From Peribacillus simplex NBRC 15720 = DSM 1321 (lineage in GTDB: Bacteria > Bacillota > Bacilli > Bacillales > DSM-1321): a stretch of DNA of 64,000 nucleotides. The stretch lies in assembly GCF_002243645.1 (NCBI RefSeq), contig NZ_CP017704.1, forward strand, positions 2,333,501-2,397,500, written 5' to 3'. The position numbers and the translations under genes are program-made. Of this stretch, positions 16,991 through 26,515 are shown piece by piece. The notes under the pieces are model-generated. The model was given only the letters and a program-made list of their open reading frames with translations, had not been told where the DNA came from and did no database searches. How positions within the stretch are numbered: position 1 is the first letter of the stretch; each line of letters starts with the position of its first letter.

Positions 16991-18901
16991 TTATAGTTTT
17001 TCCAACTGGATGATATCTGGTGTATTTTGTTTCTGGATCCCTGACTTTTGCAATTTCACTGCCGTTCCTTCAGGTAAGTTAGTGAATATAATAGGAGTGA
17101 CCGTTGATGGTGCATTCCGTTTTATGAAATCTAAATCAATTTCCAAAAGAGGTGTTCCTTTTGTTATTCTTTGACCTTCTTGCACAAGAGATGTAAACCC
17201 TTCTCCATTTAATTTAACTGTATCTAAGCCAACATGGATCAGAATTTCCAGACCATTATCCATTTTCAATCCTAGTGCATGATTTGTCGGGAAGATACTT
17301 AGGACTTCCCCATCGATTGGGGATACTAGTTTTCCGTTGACTGGCTCGATAGCAAAGCCATCCCCCATCATTTTCATAGCAAACACTTGATCGGGAACTT
17401 GATCTATCGGTAAAACGTTTCCTTCAATTGGAAGGACAAAGTCATTTGCACCCAAAGCTTGGTTTTCTTCCATTCTATCCTCTGCCACTTGTGCGGATGG
17501 ACTTGTTTTCACTTGGCTTGGGTCAACGCCATTCTTGACTAGTTGTTTCATCGCATTTGCAACGAATTCAACATTCGTTCCAACAATGACCTGCACACTA
17601 GATTTATTCAACTTCATGACACCGCGCGCACCATGCCTTTTTAAGGCTGCTTCATTCACATTTCCTGAATCGGCCACTTGTAAACGCAAGCGTGTTGCAC
17701 AGTTATCAATTAGTTTTATATTCTCTTTACCGCCAAGATCTTGTATGAAAAGCGATCCCATATCGGTATATTTATCTCCTGTTTTCACAATAGTTTCTTC
17801 TTCCACTTCTTCCTCATCGTCTTCACGGCCAGGTGTTTTTAAATCCATGATCTTGATGACAAAATAGAAAATCACGAAGTAAACTGCCGCGTATACTAAG
17901 CCAATCGGTATTAACCATAGCGGTTTTTGCGCAATACCAAAGTTCAAGAAATAATCAATGGCTCCTGCGGAGAATCCAAAACCATGATGGATATCCAATA
18001 TAACAGCAAGTGCCAGAGAGACCCCGGTTAACAGGGCATGTATTACATATAACACCGGTGCGATGAACATGAACAGAAATTCAATCGGTTCAGTGATTCC
18101 TGTAAGGAAAGAAGTGAAAGCTAACCCAACAAGCATCCCCGTCACCAATTTACGTTTCTCTTTCTTAGCAGCTGCAATCATCGCTAATGCCGCAGCTGGA
18201 AGACCGAACATCATGATCGGGAAAAAGCCGGTCATGAAGGGCCCAGCAGTCGGGTCCCCTGCGAAGAAACGATTTATATCACCTGTCGCTCCATTGTACT
18301 CACCAAAGACGAACCAAACCATACTATTCAAGACATGATGCAGTCCTACTGGAAGCAATAAGCGATTCAATACGCCGAATACGCCGGCACCCAATGCCCC
18401 TGCACCTGTAATCCAGTCTCCAACACTATTGATTACATCTTGAATCGGCGGCCAAACAAATCCGAATATTGCCGCAAGTATAATCATCGCAAGCGAAGTG
18501 ATGATCGGGACGAATCGTTTCCCTGAAAAGAATCCAAGCCATTCAGGGAGTCTTATCTCGGAGTATCTATTATATAGAAGAGCGGCAACTATACCGGATA
18601 TAATACCGCCTAAAACAGCCATGTTGATATCTTTATTAATCGCTTGTGTACCATTCGTTAAAACAAAGTAACCAACAAGACCTGCCAATGCCGCAGCACC
18701 GCTTCCATCTTTGGATAATCCAATCGCTATACCTAAAGCGAACAATATGGCAAGATTATCAAAAATAGCTTGTCCCGAGGCAGCCATAAATGGAATATTA
18801 AGTAAATCTGGTTGCCCTAAACGAAGCAATAAAGCCGCTGCTGGCAAAACAGCAATCGGTAACATTAAAGCCTTACCAATCTTTTGTAAAAAATTTAACA
18901 T
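16991..18901 (-). CDS. nagE: N-acetylglucosamine-specific PTS transporter EIICBA
   Basis: A 636-residue single-chain phosphotransferase permease that imports GlcNAc and phosphorylates it to GlcNAc-6-phosphate. Domains in order: IIC (about ten membrane helices, residues 1-360), IIB (about 380-460, phosphocysteine in NCATRLRLQV near residue 401) and IIA (about 490-625, phosphohistidine in LIHVGLDTVKL near residue 555). The start is the second ATG (18901), 9 bases from GGGAG; the ATG three codons earlier abuts the ribosome binding site. It is divergent from nagA-nagB-nagR, and cre and NagR-type sites lie between. This is the counterpart of B. subtilis NagP, which lacks a fused IIA domain, whereas this protein has its own. 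Confidence 0.95.
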   Translation of the reverse strand: MLNFLQKIGKALMLPIAVLPAAALLLRLGQPDLLNIPFMAASGQAIFDNLAILFALGIAIGLSKDGSGAAALAGLVGYFVLTNGTQAINKDINMAVLGGIISGIVAALLYNRYSEIRLPEWLGFFSGKRFVPIITSLAMIILAAIFGFVWPPIQDVINSVGDWITGAGALGAGVFGVLNRLLLPVGLHHVLNSMVWFVFGEYNGATGDINRFFAGDPTAGPFMTGFFPIMMFGLPAAALAMIAAAKKEKRKLVTGMLVGLAFTSFLTGITEPIEFLFMFIAPVLYVIHALLTGVSLALAVILDIHHGFGFSAGAIDYFLNFGIAQKPLWLIPIGLVYAAVYFVIFYFVIKIMDLKTPGREDDEEEVEEETIVKTGDKYTDMGSLFIQDLGGKENIKLIDNCATRLRLQVADSGNVNEAALKRHGARGVMKLNKSSVQVIVGTNVEFVANAMKQLVKNGVDPSQVKTSPSAQVAEDRMEENQALGANDFVLPIEGNVLPIDQVPDQVFAMKMMGDGFAIEPVNGKLVSPIDGEVLSIFPTNHALGLKMDNGLEILIHVGLDTVKLNGEGFTSLVQEGQRITKGTPLLEIDLDFIKRNAPSTVTPIIFTNLPEGTAVKLQKSGIQKQNTPDIIQLEKL

Positions 18902-18956
18902 CGAACTCATCTCCCTTGTTCCTAACTTCTTTTGATTCAGCAGAACGAAAAGACGT

Positions 18957-18970
18957 ATAAAGCGTTTTCA
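18957..18970 (-). promoter_or_regulatory. cre site (CcpA catabolite repression)
   Basis: On the minus strand TGAAAACGCTTTAT matches the consensus TGWAANCGNTNWCA at 12 of 14 positions, 56 bp upstream of nagE. It suggests glucose repression. Confidence 0.6.
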
Positions 18971-19022
18971 TTTTATCAATATAATAACTTTTCTTTGGCT
19001 TATACTAGCACAGAAAATATAT

Positions 19023-19038
19023 AGATGTCTATACCAAT
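19023..19038 (-). promoter_or_regulatory. NagR (dre-type) operator for nagE
   Basis: On the minus strand ATTGGTATAGACATCT contains the HutC-subfamily core GT-N-TA-N-AC. It lies upstream of nagE and resembles the B. subtilis NagR sites. Confidence 0.7.
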
Positions 19039-19106
19039 TTACTTAAAAATATACTATATTCTTCGAAAATGAAGCAAAAAAAGCTTTTTTATTCCTGATA
19101 CGCCTC

Positions 19107-19123
19107 AACTGGTCTAGACAACT
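19107..19123 (+). promoter_or_regulatory. NagR (dre-type) operator for nagAB
   Basis: AACTGGTCTAGACAACT has the symmetric core GTCTAGAC of HutC-type GntR regulators, about 90 bp before nagA. With the site at 19023 it lets one repressor control both divergent units. Confidence 0.75.
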
Positions 19124-19212
19124 TTTGATAAAAACGATAAAATGAGGGCAAAATATATGAGACCATTTCATGACTCATTCATTAAGTTTTACTTTCATAA
19201 AGGAGATTATGT

Positions 19213-20391
19213 ATGAAAACATTCATTATTAATAATCTAATAGTTCATGGCGAAAAGGAAACATACAAAAATGGGTATATTAAAGTCGTGGATGGAAAAA
19301 TTGCCGAAGTTGGTCCAGTCAGCCAATACAAACAGGATGATGATGCCAAGGTAATTACTCTTTCACCGGATTATCAGGTAATTCCCGGTGCCATCGACAT
19401 TCATATTCATGGAGCATCCAATTCCGATGCAATGGATGCCACACATGAAGCATTATCCACAATGGCAGAGACTCTTCCCAAGGAAGGAACCACCAGCTTT
19501 CTGGCCACTACAATGACTCAATCTACCGAAGCCATTGAATCAGCACTTCTTAATGCTGGTAAATATATCGAAAATCAAACTCAAGAACACGCTGAAATAG
19601 TTGGGATCCATTTAGAAGGTCCTTTCATTTCACCTGCCCGTAAAGGAGCACAGCCTGAGGAGTATATCATTGATCCTGATGTCACTCTATTTAAAAGGTG
19701 GCAGGAAATGGCCGAAAATCAAATCAAGCTAGTAACGCTTGCTCCTGAACAACCAAATGGATTAGACCTTGCCGCTCACTTAAGGGGAACTGGCGTTGTC
19801 GCCTCTATTGGACATTCAGATGCAACATATGACCAAATAGATGAAGCTATCCAGGCAGGAACTACCCACGTTACACATCTTTATAATGGGATGCGTGGAC
19901 TCCATCACCGCGAACCTGGTGTTTTGGGGGCTGCTTATCTTCGAGACGAGCTATATGTTGAACTTATTTCCGACGGCATTCACTGCAGATCGGAAATGGT
20001 GAAGCTGGCATATAACCAGATTACCAGTGAACGCATGATCTTGATAACGGACTCGCTTCGTGCCAAATGGCTTGAAAAGGGAACCTATGATTTAGGTGGT
20101 CAGCCTGTGTATGTAAACGAAACGAAAGCAACGCTTTCAAACGGTACTCTAGCAGGCAGTATATTGAAAATGAATGATGCCATCAAGAACACACTGGAAT
20201 ATACCGATTGTTCCATGACTGACATTATAAAAATGACGGCAGAAAACCCTGCCAAACAGCTTCGGATTTTTGACAGAAAAGGAAGCATCCAGGTCGGAAA
20301 AGACGCCGATCTTGTAATATTGAATGACCGCTTGGACGTTGAAATGACGTTCTGCAGAGGAAATTTAGCTTTTAAAAAGGAGAATGTATAA
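19213..20391 (+). CDS. nagA: N-acetylglucosamine-6-phosphate deacetylase
   Basis: Removes acetate from GlcNAc-6-phosphate to give glucosamine-6-phosphate. A 392-residue amidohydrolase with the metal site intact: DIHIHG near residue 62, glutamate in HLEGPF, histidines in SIGHSDATYDQ and THLYNGM, and the catalytic aspartate in ITDSL. A good AAAGGAG precedes the ATG. Its stop overlaps the nagB start (TAATG), so the two enzymes are made together. Confidence 0.96.
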   Translation: MKTFIINNLIVHGEKETYKNGYIKVVDGKIAEVGPVSQYKQDDDAKVITLSPDYQVIPGAIDIHIHGASNSDAMDATHEALSTMAETLPKEGTTSFLATTMTQSTEAIESALLNAGKYIENQTQEHAEIVGIHLEGPFISPARKGAQPEEYIIDPDVTLFKRWQEMAENQIKLVTLAPEQPNGLDLAAHLRGTGVVASIGHSDATYDQIDEAIQAGTTHVTHLYNGMRGLHHREPGVLGAAYLRDELYVELISDGIHCRSEMVKLAYNQITSERMILITDSLRAKWLEKGTYDLGGQPVYVNETKATLSNGTLAGSILKMNDAIKNTLEYTDCSMTDIIKMTAENPAKQLRIFDRKGSIQVGKDADLVILNDRLDVEMTFCRGNLAFKKENV

Positions 20392-21125
20392 TGAAAATCA
20401 TACAAGTGCAGGACTACATGGAAATGAGCCGGACAGCTGCAGAAATAGTGACCGGAAAAGTCAAAGCAAATCCAAATATCAAATTGGGCCTTGCAACAGG
20501 CGGTACCCCTAAAGGAATGTACGATAATTTGATTGAAGATCACGTGCGTAATCATACTTCTTATGAAAATGTAACGTCTTTTAATCTTGATGAGTATATC
20601 GGATTAAAACCAAATGATCCAAACAGTTACCATTATTATATGGATGACTCCTTATTCACTCACATCAATATAAATAAGGAGCGCACTCACCTACCAAATG
20701 GCACAGCCGATGACACCAACGGAGAATGTAAACGGTATGACGAAATGATTGATTCCGTGGGAGGGATCGATCTTCAGATACTTGGTATTGGGCAAAATGG
20801 CCATATTGGTTTTAATGAACCTGGAACTTCATTCACATCCGGTACACATGTCGTGACACTTGAAGATTCAACGCGCCAAGCGAATGCACGTTATTTCGAT
20901 TCCATTGACGAAGTTCCTACACATGCCGTTACGATGGGCATTTCAACAATCATGAAAAGCAAAGAAATTCTGCTGCTTATATCTGGTGAAGAAAAAGCCG
21001 AAACCTTGAAGAAATTGATACACGGTGACATTTCCGAGGAATTCCCTGCATCTATCCTTAAAAAACATAATAGTGTTACAATTATCGCAGACCAAAAAGC
21101 GTTATCCGGAGTGATAATACCCTAA
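20391..21125 (+). CDS. nagB: Glucosamine-6-phosphate deaminase
   Basis: Converts glucosamine-6-phosphate to fructose-6-phosphate and ammonia, feeding glycolysis. A 244-residue protein with GLATGGTPKGMY (phosphate loop, near residue 35), SFNLDEYIGL with the catalytic aspartate, and GIGQNGHIGFNEPG with the ring-opening histidine. It is the short Bacillus form, close to B. subtilis NagB in length, without the allosteric C-terminus of the E. coli enzyme. Sits between nagA and nagR in one operon. Confidence 0.96.
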   Translation: MKIIQVQDYMEMSRTAAEIVTGKVKANPNIKLGLATGGTPKGMYDNLIEDHVRNHTSYENVTSFNLDEYIGLKPNDPNSYHYYMDDSLFTHININKERTHLPNGTADDTNGECKRYDEMIDSVGGIDLQILGIGQNGHIGFNEPGTSFTSGTHVVTLEDSTRQANARYFDSIDEVPTHAVTMGISTIMKSKEILLLISGEEKAETLKKLIHGDISEEFPASILKKHNSVTIIADQKALSGVIIP

Positions 21126-21140
21126 AAGGAGCGAAAGTCG

Positions 21141-21863
21141 ATGATTGATAAAAACTCACCTCTTCCGATTTATTTTCAAATCGAAGAACAAATAAAAAGA
21201 CAAATAGAAAACGGTGAGTTCCATGCGCACGATGCCCTTCCATCTGAACGTGAATATGCCGAGCAATTCGAAATTAGCAGGATGACCGTCCGGCAAGCCA
21301 TAAATAATTTGGTGAATGACGGATACCTATACCGTCAAAAAGGAAGGGGAACCTTTGTTGCCGATAAGAAGTTGGAGCAGCAGCTCAATGGGTTGACCAG
21401 TTTTACCGAGGACATGAAAGCCCGGGGATTAAACCCAAGCAGTAAGCTGCTGAGCTTTGAAATCATTCCGGCTGATAAGAAAATTGCCAGTGAATTGAAC
21501 ATTTCCATTTATGCTCCCGTTTATGAAATAAAACGCATTCGGTTGGCTGATGATGTTCCAATGGCGCTCGAGACCGTGTACATGTCTGCCAATTTAATTA
21601 AAGGATTAACGGAAGAAATCATAAACCTTTCTCTTTACCAATATGTGGAGAATTACGTTAAACTTAAAATAGACTATGCTACACAAACGTTGGAATCATC
21701 GATTGCATCTGAATTAGAAGTCACCCATTTAGCGATTCCAAAGCACTCCCCCATACTATTCATTCAAAGGCATACGTTCCTAATAGATGGAACTCCCCTT
21801 GAATATGTTAAATCGGCTTATCGTGCGGACAGGTATAAGTTCACTATCACTATAAGCAGATAA
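21141..21863 (+). CDS. nagR: GntR/HutC-family repressor NagR
   Basis: A 240-residue repressor of the GlcNAc genes (B. subtilis NagR, formerly YvoA). The N-terminal winged helix (residues ~8-72) has PSEREYAEQFEISRMTVRQAINNLV and GRGTFV; the C-terminal UTRA domain (~90-235) senses amino-sugar phosphates. AAAGGAGCG lies before the ATG. It should bind the two HutC-type sites at 19023 and 19107, closing an autoregulatory loop. Confidence 0.94.
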   Translation: MIDKNSPLPIYFQIEEQIKRQIENGEFHAHDALPSEREYAEQFEISRMTVRQAINNLVNDGYLYRQKGRGTFVADKKLEQQLNGLTSFTEDMKARGLNPSSKLLSFEIIPADKKIASELNISIYAPVYEIKRIRLADDVPMALETVYMSANLIKGLTEEIINLSLYQYVENYVKLKIDYATQTLESSIASELEVTHLAIPKHSPILFIQRHTFLIDGTPLEYVKSAYRADRYKFTITISR

Positions 21864-21925
21864 AATTGAATATTTTCATCACTATAGTCTTTTAATTGCC
21901 AAGGTAATCGGAGGGTGTCACATAT

Positions 21926-22648
21926 ATGAACTCATACTTTGAAGAAGTGCAGGCTTTACTCACAATTGTGGGAGAACAGGAAAAGCAATCAATTAAGGAA
22001 TCTGTGGAACATATCTCAAAAGCAGTGATGTCAGATGGAATCATCCATCTATTCGGCAGCGGACACTCTCATATTTTGACAGAAGAGGTATTCTACAGGG
22101 CAGGTGGGTTAGCCGCAATTCGTCCTATTTTCGTTGAAGATTTGATGCTTTTTAAGGGAGCTTCAAGGTCTTCCCAACTCGAACGGCAAAATGACCTATC
22201 AGAGAAATTCATGCATGATGAGGATATCCGTCCTGGTGATGTCTGTATCGTCATTTCATCATCCGGCGTAAATCCCGTTCCCATAGATGTCGCCACTATC
22301 GCAAAAGAAAAAGGAGCCTTTGTCATTGGACTAACATCACCGGAGTATGCAAAAAGTTGTCCTTCACGGCATAAACAGAAGCATTATCTCCACGATGTCG
22401 TTGATTTGGTCATAGACAATCATATTTCCAAAGGTGACACATTACTGAAATCAAATAATATATCTTTTGGTTCTGGATCGACCGTGATCGGGGCCGTTCT
22501 CCTCAATATGATTTTCACGCAAGTCATCCAAACGATTATTGAATCAGGGAAGACCCCTCCCGTATTCCTAAGCAGTAATATCGAAGGGGCAGATGAACAC
22601 AATCAAAAGATCATCGCGAAATATAAAACAAGAATCCCCCAATTATGA
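21926..22648 (+). CDS. SIS-domain sugar-phosphate-binding protein (UPF0309 type)
   Basis: A 240-residue SIS-domain protein of the UPF0309 family. The phosphosugar-binding core shows LFGSGHSH near residue 39 and IVISSSGVNPVPIDVA near residue 110. It has a GGAGGGTG ribosome binding site, 62 bp after nagR and before a strong terminator, so it is probably the last gene of the nag operon. The family has no settled function; isomerisation or binding of an amino-sugar or muramic-acid phosphate would suit this location. Confidence 0.85.
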   Translation: MNSYFEEVQALLTIVGEQEKQSIKESVEHISKAVMSDGIIHLFGSGHSHILTEEVFYRAGGLAAIRPIFVEDLMLFKGASRSSQLERQNDLSEKFMHDEDIRPGDVCIVISSSGVNPVPIDVATIAKEKGAFVIGLTSPEYAKSCPSRHKQKHYLHDVVDLVIDNHISKGDTLLKSNNISFGSGSTVIGAVLLNMIFTQVIQTIIESGKTPPVFLSSNIEGADEHNQKIIAKYKTRIPQL

Positions 22649-22714
22649 ATCGGTTTAGCCACAAAGGAATACATAAGCTTTTATGTTCCTCATAAAGCAG
22701 TCACGATAAATATT

Positions 22715-22744
22715 AAAGAAGGCATCCATGCGGATGCCTTCTTT
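22715..22744. terminator. Bidirectional terminator
   Basis: AAAGAAGGCATCC-ATGC-GGATGCCTTCTTT, a perfect 13-bp stem between the nag operon and the convergent mmpL gene. Confidence 0.92.
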
Positions 22745-22764
22745 AATTTAAGGGGTACTCCCCT

Positions 22765-25700
22765 TTATTCCTTATTTTTTAAAAACGGCCACCAATTCGC
22801 GTTTCCAAACGTCGCAACCATCACCGGAATAAACAATGGCAATATGACAAACGCATATAAAGCAAGCCCCACCAATATTAAAGTGGCTATTTCCAAGAGC
22901 GATAGAACTCCTGCTGGCATCATGGCAGCAAAGGTTCCGCCCAGAATGACAGCCGCCGAGATGATCACCGTTCCCATTTTTCTCATGGACAAGTACATCG
23001 CTTCCTTGACCGGTTTATCTTTCCACTCGGTAAAGCGATCCATCAAGAAAATGCTATAGTCTATGCCAAGAGCAATCAAGATGACGAAAGCAAAGAAAGG
23101 AACTGCCCAGCCGATGCCGGCATAACCGAGAATATTAACAAAAATCAACTCTGTAATGGCTGCCGCTGTATAATAAGTCAAAACGAGCGACACAATCAAA
23201 TAGACTGGCATGACCAGAGATCGCAGCATGAAAAAGAGAATGATTGCGATACCCGACAGCATCAAAACGACCGTCCGTGAGAAATCCTCTTCTGACATCG
23301 TGCCCAAGTCATGATGTGTACTTGTGATTCCCCCTATCGCCACCTGCGCATTTTCAAGTTTTGTATCTTTCGTTACTCTTTCAACGGTTGCCTCAATCGA
23401 ATCGATTTGCTCGATTGCTTCATTGGAATATGGATTCGCCTTGAATACCACATCCATGGTCATGATTTTACCATCTTCAGATAAATACGCGTTCAATGCT
23501 TCCCCGAATTCTTCGCTTTCGACTACTTCTTTGGGAATGTACATGCCTGTTACCGTTTTATCCGTTTTTGCCAGTCCTGATAAATAACCCTGTGCAGACG
23601 ATAGACCATCATGGACTTCATTTAGACCATCCGCACTTTCATTTAAGCCATCTGTCAAATCAGTAAGTTGCCCGCCGAGGCTTGAAAAACCATTTAGGAG
23701 TTCTTGCTGCCCATTACTTAAGCTAGTAAGGCCTCCTTTAAATCCTGACAGATTATTTATGACTTCACTCTGACCATTGGCCATCGTGCTTAGACCTTTT
23801 TGTAAAGTGTCAACACCTGAAATCAATTGGTTCAGGCCCTCCCCAAGAGAACTTTGACCCTTTACGATCTCTGCCATATTTTGGTTCTCCGTATTCAATC
23901 CTTCGGACACTGAACCAAGATTCCTATTGAGCTCGGAAAGGCCTGCTGCCATGGGCTCCAACCCCCCCTGTGCCCCTTGTACTGTTTGTTTGATCGTTTG
24001 ATAGGACTCATCCGCCTGTAATTCTGGATGAGTGGCTTCCATTTGCTCAAAGGAAGGATTTAAACCAGCAAGGCTTTGTGATACGCCCATAAGGTTAGTT
24101 TGAATCTCTTTGTATCCGCCTGTGAGCTCACCTAACCCATTAGCTGATTGTTTATACCCTTCGAGGAGCTGTCCGCTTCCGGTGGCGAGCTTCTCCAAGT
24201 TTGCCTTGACCTCATTCAGTCCGTTTTTTATATCCCTAGTTCCTGAAGAACCATCGCGAATGCCTGCTTCAATGCTTGTTAACGCCTTCTCCACCTGACC
24301 TACGCCGCTCTTTAATTCATTGGTCCCGGAAATGAGACCCCCTATTCCGTCTGTCGCTTGCTTCAAGCGCGGTCCTGAATCGGAAAGCTCACTGCCTGCC
24401 GTTTTTAATCCATCACTGATTTGTTTAATGCCTTCATTTCCTTCCCCGATTCCCTTTTCCAAAGTTTCGGCTTGGTTGGAGACAAATAAGTCCTTAATGG
24501 GTTCACCTGTCGGGCGGGTCATGGATCGAACTACATCGACTTCATCCACCTTGACGACTTCCTGGCTGATTTTTTCAGCAAGTGCGACGTAATCTTCCGA
24601 ATCCATACGTTCGTCATTTTTGATGACAATCTGTGTTGGCATGGATTGTCCAGGGCCGAATTCATCGGAAATGATATTAAATGCCATGATGGAAGGAACG
24701 TCATCACCCGCTTCTTCAAGGGAGTTATAAGAAATCTTCCCATCATACATAAACAAAAAGGGAACACAGACGATTGCAACGATCATTAGCGCCAACAATG
24801 GGCGGTTCAAGGAGAAGTTACCCAGAATTCCCCATAGTTTACTTTCACTATGCGCAAGCTTGCCTTTTGCCGGCCAGAATAGCTTCTTGCCAAGAACCGC
24901 CATGAAAAATGGAACGATTGTATAAAGGGCGATCATTAAAATGAAAACCCCTATGGCAACGGCCGCCGCAGATTGATAGAGCTTAAAAGTAGAAAAACCA
25001 ATTGCCGCAAAGCCAATCATTACGGTCAGCCCACTGAAGAAGACCGTCTTACCGGCGGTTCGGTATGTCTCCACGATGGCTTCAGGTAAGGACTCCTCTG
25101 ACGATAGCTCCTCCTTGAAACGACTAAGAAGCAAGATGCAATAATCAGTCCCAATTCCAAATAAAATACCTACCAGGAATATTTGGGTGTAAGACGAAAT
25201 CGGAAAGTCCCATTTATCCACCAGGAATGAGACGATGGATTGTGAACATAAATAAGTGAAACCGACTGTTACTAACGGAATGATCGGTGTCACCACTGAA
25301 CGGAAGACTATTAGCAATACAGCCATAATGAAGACAACCGTGATGCCTTCAGTTTTCTTCAGCCCCTCTTGGGAATTGGTATTAAGATCTTCATCGATCA
25401 TCCAGCTGCTTGTGTAATAATGCTCGACATCCACTTGTTCCAACTCTTTATAAAGGGCATCGATCACTTCCTTAGCTTCCCGGTCCCCCTTGACCATCGT
25501 GATAGATGTCAAAACTGTTGATTCATTCTCCGAGACCAACTGTTCCTTAAGCGAGGGCTCTTTAAAATGGGTCATGATCTCTTTGATGCCAAGCTCTGTT
25601 TTATTCTTTTCAAGCTTTTGGATCGCTATCTCAATCTCTTTCAATTCCGAGGAAGACAACTTCTTATCACTATGAAATACGAGAGCCACTTGTGACTCAT

Positions 25701-25881
25701 CCTCATCCTGGATCTCTTTCAGTAGCTCATTGGCCAGCCCAGAGGAATACTCTGCCGGTACATCCAGCTGTCCCTTATTCCGGACAAGGTCCGCCATATT
25801 CGGTGCCGCAAACAATAAACCTGCCGTAATTGCAACCCAAGCGATAATGACCAGCCATCTTCCCTTTATGATCCCCCTCAT
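22765..25881 (-). CDS. MmpL/RND-family exporter (YdgH-like)
   Basis: A 1038-residue proton-driven RND-type membrane exporter. Two MMPL modules, each with a leading helix and a five-helix bundle (about residues 160-335 and 830-1030), surround a very long extracellular region. Between residues ~455 and ~740 that region is made of repeated short units rich in Gly, Leu, Ser and Asn (patterns such as DGLNE, NGLSxL), predicted to be a helical stalk as in YhgE/YdgH proteins. GTDYCILLLSRF in the first module and GIDYSIFLMDRF in the second carry the proton-relay Asp-Tyr. It starts directly after the marR stop (TAA-ATG) with the ribosome binding site inside marR. Substrate unknown: lipids, lipopeptides or drugs. 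Confidence 0.9.
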   Translation of the reverse strand: MRGIIKGRWLVIIAWVAITAGLLFAAPNMADLVRNKGQLDVPAEYSSGLANELLKEIQDEDESQVALVFHSDKKLSSSELKEIEIAIQKLEKNKTELGIKEIMTHFKEPSLKEQLVSENESTVLTSITMVKGDREAKEVIDALYKELEQVDVEHYYTSSWMIDEDLNTNSQEGLKKTEGITVVFIMAVLLIVFRSVVTPIIPLVTVGFTYLCSQSIVSFLVDKWDFPISSYTQIFLVGILFGIGTDYCILLLSRFKEELSSEESLPEAIVETYRTAGKTVFFSGLTVMIGFAAIGFSTFKLYQSAAAVAIGVFILMIALYTIVPFFMAVLGKKLFWPAKGKLAHSESKLWGILGNFSLNRPLLALMIVAIVCVPFLFMYDGKISYNSLEEAGDDVPSIMAFNIISDEFGPGQSMPTQIVIKNDERMDSEDYVALAEKISQEVVKVDEVDVVRSMTRPTGEPIKDLFVSNQAETLEKGIGEGNEGIKQISDGLKTAGSELSDSGPRLKQATDGIGGLISGTNELKSGVGQVEKALTSIEAGIRDGSSGTRDIKNGLNEVKANLEKLATGSGQLLEGYKQSANGLGELTGGYKEIQTNLMGVSQSLAGLNPSFEQMEATHPELQADESYQTIKQTVQGAQGGLEPMAAGLSELNRNLGSVSEGLNTENQNMAEIVKGQSSLGEGLNQLISGVDTLQKGLSTMANGQSEVINNLSGFKGGLTSLSNGQQELLNGFSSLGGQLTDLTDGLNESADGLNEVHDGLSSAQGYLSGLAKTDKTVTGMYIPKEVVESEEFGEALNAYLSEDGKIMTMDVVFKANPYSNEAIEQIDSIEATVERVTKDTKLENAQVAIGGITSTHHDLGTMSEEDFSRTVVLMLSGIAIILFFMLRSLVMPVYLIVSLVLTYYTAAAITELIFVNILGYAGIGWAVPFFAFVILIALGIDYSIFLMDRFTEWKDKPVKEAMYLSMRKMGTVIISAAVILGGTFAAMMPAGVLSLLEIATLILVGLALYAFVILPLFIPVMVATFGNANWWPFLKNKE

Positions 25882-26346
25882 TTATATTTCCTCCCATTGC
25901 TCATTTTTCATTTGAATGAAAATTTGTGAAAGTTTCTCATATGTATCAAGGAATTTAACAATCTCTTCATAATCGAATTTCGTCATGATGCTCTCTACCA
26001 ATTTATGAATCTTATTTTCCGTTTCCTGTAACAATGCTTCCCCCTCTATGGAAAGCTTCAAGTGAAAGACCCTTCGGTCAACCAGGTCCTGTTCCCGTTC
26101 TATCAATCCTTTGCCTTCCAGCCTGTTGATGTTGGAAGTGACGGCACTCTTATTAATATAAAAGGCATCACTGATTTCCGTCGATGTACACAACCTCTGT
26201 TGTTGAATGAACCGTAAAGTATAGTATTGTTCGTTCGTCAGCACATCACAAATCTGATCTTTTATTAAAAGCTCCCCCATCTTATTGACATAGAAGGAAA
26301 CCTTCATATATCGATCAATCAAGCCAGAAACTCTTTCATTAGTCAT
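25882..26346 (-). CDS. MarR-family regulator of MmpL exporter (YdgG-like)
   Basis: A 154-residue MarR winged-helix regulator; the recognition helix region reads SAVTSNINRLEGKGLIERE, with the wing DLVDRRVF (about residues 50-95). The ATG at 26346 has GGGAGGTG 6 bases before it; a TTG five codons upstream would use up that site. It is the first gene of a two-gene unit with the exporter, the same arrangement as B. subtilis ydgG-ydgH, and probably represses the unit. Confidence 0.88.
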   Translation of the reverse strand: MTNERVSGLIDRYMKVSFYVNKMGELLIKDQICDVLTNEQYYTLRFIQQQRLCTSTEISDAFYINKSAVTSNINRLEGKGLIEREQDLVDRRVFHLKLSIEGEALLQETENKIHKLVESIMTKFDYEEIVKFLDTYEKLSQIFIQMKNEQWEEI

Positions 26347-26365
26347 CGTTGCACCTCCCAAAAAG

Positions 26366-26384
26366 TAGTTCAGTCATTTAACTA
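26366..26384. promoter_or_regulatory. Inverted repeat, candidate MarR operator
   Basis: TAGTT-N9-AACTA, 20 bp upstream of the MarR start. Arms are short, so this is a modest candidate. Confidence 0.35.
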
Positions 26385-26443
26385 TATGTAGATTACTATT
26401 GTTTTATTTATTATGTCAATCCCATGACAGTTTATTATTTCCA

Positions 26444-26469
26444 GTTTAACTTATGGTAAATAAGGGAAA
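26444..26469 (+). promoter_or_regulatory. SigB general-stress promoter
   Basis: GTTTAA (26444-26449), 14 bp and GGGAAA (26464-26469) match the SigB consensus GTTTAA-N12-15-GGGWAW exactly. The YtxH-type gene starts about 40 bp beyond the expected start point. Confidence 0.85.
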
Positions 26470-26515
26470 ACCCAAAGTAAGAAAACAATCTACTATTCTA
26501 AAGGAGGAAATATAA

